Shown in pieces: positions 20,130 through 23,507 of a stretch of 23,507 nucleotides of DNA. The position numbers and the translations under genes were made by a program. The notes below the pieces were generated by a model that had not been told where the DNA came from, made no database searches, and saw nothing but the letters and a program-made list of their open reading frames with translations. Where the stretch lies: the IMG/VR virus record IMGVR_UViG_3300032883_000214, positions 1-23,507 of that record; one strand, given 5' to 3'. The stretch comes from a virus. Positions within the stretch are counted from its first letter, which is position 1; each line of letters starts with the position of its first letter.

Positions 20130-21131
20130 ATGCCACACGAACTGTCCTACGACGGAGAGGTAGTCGAGATGTCGGCGGTCATGGAAGGCGGCGAGCCCTG
20201 GCACGGCTTGGGTCAACGCCTAACCGCCCGAGCCACGAGAGACGAGATCCTGACCGCTGCGAATCTGTCCTGGCCGGTGCTTCAGAGCCCCGTGATTCTG
20301 CGGGTGGGTGGTGTTGATCTGGAGCTCGATACCCACAAGATCAATTACCGTGTCCTGACCGATGGCACTCCACGCCCGCTGGGCGTGGTGGGTGCCGACT
20401 ACTCCGTAGTCCAGCACTCCCAGCTAGGGGAACTGGCGGAAGCGATCGTGGGGGAGTCCGGAGGCATCTACGACACCGCCGGAGCGATCTACGGTGGCCG
20501 GCGGGTCTGGGTCTGCGTCAAGCTGGACTGGCTCCAGAACGCGATCCAGGGAGACCCCATCGACGCCTATCTCACGGTCATGTCCAGCCACGACGGTTCC
20601 ATGGCTGTTTCGATCTGGCGTTCCGGTATCCGCACGGTCTGCAAGAACACGATCATGTCCGGAATCAGCCAGGCCGAAGGCCGTGGGAACCTGTGGCAGG
20701 TGCGTCATACGTCCGGTGCCCGTGTCAGGCTCGATGAACTCAAGCGTACCCTGGTTGGGATCCGCGAGGACTTCCAGCAGAACGTGCAGACGCTCCAGGC
20801 TCTCAAGGCTGCTCCCTGGGACCTAGACGTGGTGAACCGGATGCTGGAGGACCTGTGGCCCATCGCAGACGTGGAGAACCCCAGCCGTGCCTACTCGATC
20901 CGCACCGACAAGCGGGACCGCGTTCTGGAGCTGGCCCGCGACGAGAGCCGCGGCAACAACGGAACCACGCTCTACGATGCCTACAACGGCCTCAGCGACT
21001 ACGTGAGCCATGAACTGGTGCCCGTGCGCACGATCCAACAGGCCGAACGCCGGATGCTGTCCATGGCGAACGGCACCGGTGCGGATCTTCTGGTCCAGGG
21101 TCGCAAGGTCCTGACCGATTCCCTGAAGTAG
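20130..21131 (+). CDS. DUF932 / phage-plasmid-like protein (TIGR03299 type)
   Basis: 333 aa, ATG at 20130 with GAGGTG about seven bases upstream. The start MPHELSYDGEVVEMSAVMEGGEPWHGLGQRL contains WHGLG, the signature of this family, which is widespread in phages and plasmids and sometimes called LGT-type or phage/plasmid-like protein. Later family-like segments are LGVVGADYSVVQHSQL (about 83-98), GGRRVWVCVKLDW (121-133), IRTVCKNTIMSGI and the helical C-terminus ending in a region with NGTGADLLVQGRKV. Its biochemical role is not established in the family. Length (usually 300-400 aa) is normal and the gene looks complete. A strong hairpin follows. Confidence 0.88.
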   Translation: MPHELSYDGEVVEMSAVMEGGEPWHGLGQRLTARATRDEILTAANLSWPVLQSPVILRVGGVDLELDTHKINYRVLTDGTPRPLGVVGADYSVVQHSQLGELAEAIVGESGGIYDTAGAIYGGRRVWVCVKLDWLQNAIQGDPIDAYLTVMSSHDGSMAVSIWRSGIRTVCKNTIMSGISQAEGRGNLWQVRHTSGARVRLDELKRTLVGIREDFQQNVQTLQALKAAPWDLDVVNRMLEDLWPIADVENPSRAYSIRTDKRDRVLELARDESRGNNGTTLYDAYNGLSDYVSHELVPVRTIQQAERRMLSMANGTGADLLVQGRKVLTDSLK

Positions 21132-21140
21132 CCCGAACCG

Positions 21141-21169
21141 GGGGGAGCGGGCTTGATGCCCGCTCCCCC
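21141..21169 (+). terminator. 12-bp GC-rich hairpin after the DUF932 gene
   Basis: GGGGGAGCGGGC (21141-21152) pairs perfectly with its complement (21158-21169) around TTGAT. No T-run follows, and the next gene's GGAGG lies only three bases downstream. It resembles the other GC-rich hairpins of the window, so it may stabilise or separate transcripts rather than stop them. Confidence 0.5.
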
Positions 21170-21183
21170 ATGGAGGATTCTAC

Positions 21184-21501
21184 GTGAAAAAGGTCGAGTG
21201 GCAACCCATGAACCGACCACACCTTGAGCTATGCACCGGCGATCTGGACCTGGAGATTGTCCACAAGAATGACGCGGGGGAACCCGTGCGCCTACTTGGG
21301 ACCGTCAACATCTGTGGGACGAACTTCCATGTATCCTGCGAGCGGGTCCAGGATGACGAAGAGCAGTCCATCTACGAGGGAGGCTGCGACGAAGCCGTGG
21401 TGGCGATCCAATCCCTAGACCACAACGAGCGTCAGCAAACCGTATCCTTCGAGGGGTACTCCGGTGAGTGGCTGGTCGTGTTCTCCCCGCACTGCGTCTG
21501 A
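21184..21501 (+). CDS. Small acidic early protein
   Basis: 105 aa from a GTG start at 21184; GGAGG lies seven bases upstream. The protein is acidic and strand-rich: LELCTGDLDLEIVHKN, LLGTVNICGTNFHVSCERVQDDEEQSIYEG, AVVAIQSLDHNERQQTVSFEG and EWLVVFSPHC, which suggests a small beta barrel or sandwich. Five Cys are present but not in a zinc-ribbon pattern. No family is recognised. The gene is separated from the DUF932 gene by a hairpin and leads into the small membrane protein. Confidence 0.75.
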   Translation: MKKVEWQPMNRPHLELCTGDLDLEIVHKNDAGEPVRLLGTVNICGTNFHVSCERVQDDEEQSIYEGGCDEAVVAIQSLDHNERQQTVSFEGYSGEWLVVFSPHCV

Positions 21502-21516
21502 CAACGGAGGGTACCC

Positions 21517-21681
21517 ATGCGTAGAACGGTTTTCCAGGAGGCAGCCATAGTCGGAGTCTGCGTCTTGGTCGGCCTTCCCTGTCTGCTGCTGAAACTCTAT
21601 GTCCCAGTCGTGATCGCAACCGTGGGCATCGGTCTGGTCCTGGGTTCAATGCTCTTGGAAACGATCGAGCACTACCTGTAG
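21517..21681 (+). CDS. Small membrane protein with two hydrophobic helices
   Basis: 54 aa, ATG at 21517, GGAGG five bases upstream. The basic start MRRTVFQEA is followed by a hydrophobic stretch IVGVCVLVGLPCLLL (11-25), a short turn KLYVP, a second hydrophobic stretch VVIATVGIGLVLGSMLL (31-47) and the tail ETIEHYL. This gives a hairpin-like membrane protein. Holins can be this small, but a holin in an early module with no endolysin beside it is unlikely; a superinfection-exclusion or host-membrane role fits as well. The gene is 10 bases before the clamp gene, whose GGAGG overlaps its TAG. Confidence 0.75.
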   Translation: MRRTVFQEAAIVGVCVLVGLPCLLLKLYVPVVIATVGIGLVLGSMLLETIEHYL

Positions 21682-21691
21682 GAGGTGATCC

Positions 21692-22984
21692 ATGCAGAAG
21701 GTAACCGTTGACGGTGCTCCCCTGAGCGAGGTCGTCCAATGGGTGCGCCGTGCAGCTCTCGTTAGGGGATTGAGCCTGCCCATCCTGGAGTCCGTGCTGC
21801 TGAAGGCTCAAGCCGGCAGGCTCTACGTTCAGGGGACGAACCTGGATACGTACGCCACGGCCTGGCTTCCGTGCCAGGGGGATCTCAATCCCGTCTGTAT
21901 CAACGCCGGGCAGCTCGGATCCTCGCTGGGCAGCAAGGGACCGATCGAGCTGGAGGTGGAGATCCAGGACGGCACGCCGAGGCTGCACGTGCGGGATGGG
22001 GTGTCCGACGTGGTTCTCTGCACCGTGCCCGTGGAGGACATGCCCACCGAGCCGGGGATGGAGAAAAACTCGAAGATCGAGCCTTTCGGGTGGTCCTTCG
22101 ACCCGGGTCATGCGTTCCACAACGCTCTGGCTGGCGCATCCTGGGATGAAATCCGCCCCGAGTTTTGCGGTGTGTTCCTGGAGGTGAAGCAGGATCGGTG
22201 CCACCTGACCGGAACCAACGGACGCCGGATGCACCATGACACGATCACGTCCGGAATCTGGGCCGTACCCAGCAGCCCGGTTCTGATCCCCGCGGTCAGT
22301 CTGCACCGCGTTCTGACCGCGGGACTGGCCGGAAAGGCATCGAAGCGGAAGAAGGATCCGAAGGTCCTGCTCAACGTGTCCCTGATCGGCAAGAGTTACG
22401 TCCAGTTCTCCTACCCCACCGGGAAGGACCTGTCCTTCGGCAATCGTGCAACCATGCGTTTGCTGGAAATACCTTTCCCCGACTACAATCGCGTCATCCC
22501 AACCATCTCCGAAGAGCGGTTCAAGATCGAGGCCGAGCGGCTGTCCGACGTGACCTCACGGGCTCTGCCGCACACCGATCGGCTCACGCACCAGGTCAAG
22601 ATCTCGGTCAGTCCCGCCGGCATCAAGGTCTCAGCCGAGCATCAGGGATTGGGTACGTTCGAGCAGTCGATCACGCCCATCTCATGGAACCCCGACCCGT
22701 TCGTGGTCGTGTTCAATGGGAGTTACTTGCGAGATGCTCTTCTGGTCTTCCCCGGAGAGGTGGTCTCATTCTCTCAGGACCAGAACATCGTGGTCGGCAT
22801 GCTCCGCACCGATACCGACCCGGATCGGTGGGTGCTCATCATGCCCGTCAGGCTTCCGGAGACAGCTCCCAAGGAACACAAGTGTCCTGAGTGTGGAGCT
22901 GTAACCGAGGAAGGAGGATGCCCCACCTGCAATCCTCCGTGCCCCAACGCCGAGGAGAACACCGATGTGGAATCCAGTTCCTGA
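21692..22984 (+). CDS. dnaN: DNA polymerase III beta-like sliding clamp with C-terminal zinc ribbon
   Basis: 430 aa, ATG at 21692 with GGAGG six bases upstream. Clamp signatures are LPILESVLLKAQAGRLYVQGTNLD (29-52), IRPEFCGVFLEV (154-165), a second-domain VLIPAVSLHRVL (197-208) and EIPFPDYNRVIP (259-270), with the third domain ending in WVLIMPVRL (380-388), the normal end of bacterial beta clamps. Here a 42-residue tail follows with CPEC (398-401) and CPTC (410-413), a CxxC-x8-CxxC zinc ribbon, then an acidic end. A ring clamp would hold a polymerase on phage DNA; the ribbon may bind DNA, a polymerase or a regulator. The clamp assignment is strong; the tail is seen directly in frame, with no frameshift. 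Confidence 0.88.
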   Translation: MQKVTVDGAPLSEVVQWVRRAALVRGLSLPILESVLLKAQAGRLYVQGTNLDTYATAWLPCQGDLNPVCINAGQLGSSLGSKGPIELEVEIQDGTPRLHVRDGVSDVVLCTVPVEDMPTEPGMEKNSKIEPFGWSFDPGHAFHNALAGASWDEIRPEFCGVFLEVKQDRCHLTGTNGRRMHHDTITSGIWAVPSSPVLIPAVSLHRVLTAGLAGKASKRKKDPKVLLNVSLIGKSYVQFSYPTGKDLSFGNRATMRLLEIPFPDYNRVIPTISEERFKIEAERLSDVTSRALPHTDRLTHQVKISVSPAGIKVSAEHQGLGTFEQSITPISWNPDPFVVVFNGSYLRDALLVFPGEVVSFSQDQNIVVGMLRTDTDPDRWVLIMPVRLPETAPKEHKCPECGAVTEEGGCPTCNPPCPNAEENTDVESSS

Positions 22985-23177
22985 GTTTACCCGAGAGAAC
23001 GTAGCTGCCGGATCACGGCTCCTGGAATTGTGGTTGGGCACGGTGAACCGTGCCGGCTACGTGATCCCCCCGCATCTGATTGGAGAGATTGCACGCCTGG
23101 CAATCAGAGTCGTTGGATGCCCCGTGGGACCTAAGATGCGCGTGCCCGGCTATGAACCGGAGGAACCCGATGCCTAG
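22965..23177 (+). CDS. Small early protein overlapping the clamp gene
   Basis: 70 aa, ATG at 22965, 20 bases inside the 3' end of the clamp gene, with GAGGAG seven bases upstream. The protein is probably helical in the middle (TRENVAAGSRLLELWLGTVNRAG, then PPHLIGEIARLAIRVVG) and ends in a Pro/Glu-rich tail (GYEPEEPDA). No family recognised. Overlaps at both ends show that it is translated within the early operon, and the link to the clamp suggests a replication-related partner, though this is inference. Confidence 0.74.
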   Translation: MWNPVPEFTRENVAAGSRLLELWLGTVNRAGYVIPPHLIGEIARLAIRVVGCPVGPKMRVPGYEPEEPDA

Positions 23178-23451
23178 TCCCCTGCGATTCCTCTTCATCG
23201 TGGCCCTGGACCTGGCCCACGAACAGGGGAAGGTGACCCTTTTCCCCTACGCCCGCACCACGGGTTTGCCGTGGCAGGACGCAGAACTCATGCTGGACTC
23301 CATGCAACACCGGGGACTGCTCGAGGCAGTCCCCGGCAAAAGCCGCAATAACCCAGCCTTTCAGCTCACGGACCACGGAAGGCGGGTGCGGAAGACCATG
23401 CCCCGCAGAGACTTCGCAGCTTTCTACCGGGATTGTAGATTCTACGCTTGA
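23170..23451 (+). CDS. Small winged-helix-like protein
   Basis: 93 aa from ATG 23170, with GGAGG six bases upstream; it overlaps the previous gene by 8 bases. The pattern is that of a winged helix: helix 1 (LRFLFIVALDLAHEQG), strand (KVTLFPYA), helix 2 and recognition helix (LPWQDAELMLDSMQHRGLL), then a wing with a beta hairpin (EAVPGKSRNNPAFQLTDHGRRVRK). The segment FQLTDHGRRVRK is frequent in PadR/MarR-like transcription factors (LTxxGxxxx). It may regulate phage or host genes. The C-terminus is short and has no sensor domain. Confidence 0.72.
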   Translation: MPSPLRFLFIVALDLAHEQGKVTLFPYARTTGLPWQDAELMLDSMQHRGLLEAVPGKSRNNPAFQLTDHGRRVRKTMPRRDFAAFYRDCRFYA

Positions 23452-23494
23452 CGGAGAACCACAAAGGCAGTACGCTCCACGTCCTACGAAGGGG

Positions 23495-23507
23495 AAAGGA
23501 GTTACCC
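23495..23507 (+). promoter_or_regulatory. Ribosome binding site of a gene starting beyond the window
   Basis: AAAGGAG at 23495-23501 is followed by six bases up to the window edge, so a start codon is expected at or just after 23508. This indicates that the early module continues to the right. Confidence 0.55.

Overview
The window looks like part of a tailed double-stranded DNA phage (or prophage) genome with high GC content. No chromosomal housekeeping gene, rRNA, tRNA, CRISPR array or IS element was recognised. The host cannot be named from the sequence. The pairing of tandem portal-adaptor-like proteins with a beta-propeller, nozzle-like tail protein suggests a short-tailed (podovirus-like) virion. 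No tape-measure, tail-tube or sheath gene is seen, although the window ends inside the structural module.

Positions 1 to 18440 hold one tightly packed late module, all on the minus strand and read from right to left. It begins with terS and terL, then the portal, two small genes, a scaffold-like gene, the major capsid protein and a decoration-like protein. A strong hairpin follows at 10930-10958. After it come a zinc-ribbon protein, a glycosyltransferase-like protein (with a likely frameshift or long overlap at its 3' end), a LamG-like protein, a small beta protein, two adaptor-like proteins, a second LamG-like protein and a nozzle-like protein. The module ends with a small protein, a SEC-C zinc-motif protein, three consecutive fibre-like proteins that each carry an HxH motif, a protein ending in a duplicated beta domain, and a Gly/Ala-rich gene that runs off the left edge. 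Most neighbours overlap by 1 to 8 bases or are a few bases apart, so translation is probably coupled.

Positions 18441 to 19418 form a region of about 980 bp without a convincing gene, between the two divergent modules. It is full of structure: three hairpins, a canonical TATAAT, four iteron-like repeats at 30, 30 and 24 bp spacing, a homopurine/homopyrimidine inverted repeat, and a cluster of TGCACG/CGTGCA motifs including a near-perfect palindrome. It is the best candidate in the window for the transcription switch and perhaps a replication origin.

Positions 19419 to 23507 hold an early-type module on the plus strand: small orphan proteins, a DUF932 protein, a small two-helix membrane protein, a DNA polymerase III beta-clamp homologue with an added C-terminal zinc ribbon, and a small winged-helix-like protein. 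A ribosome binding site at the right edge implies that another gene starts just outside.

The observations most worth checking are the clamp with a zinc-ribbon tail, the iteron and palindrome control region, the +1 frameshift candidate in the glycosyltransferase, and the triplet of HxH fibre genes.
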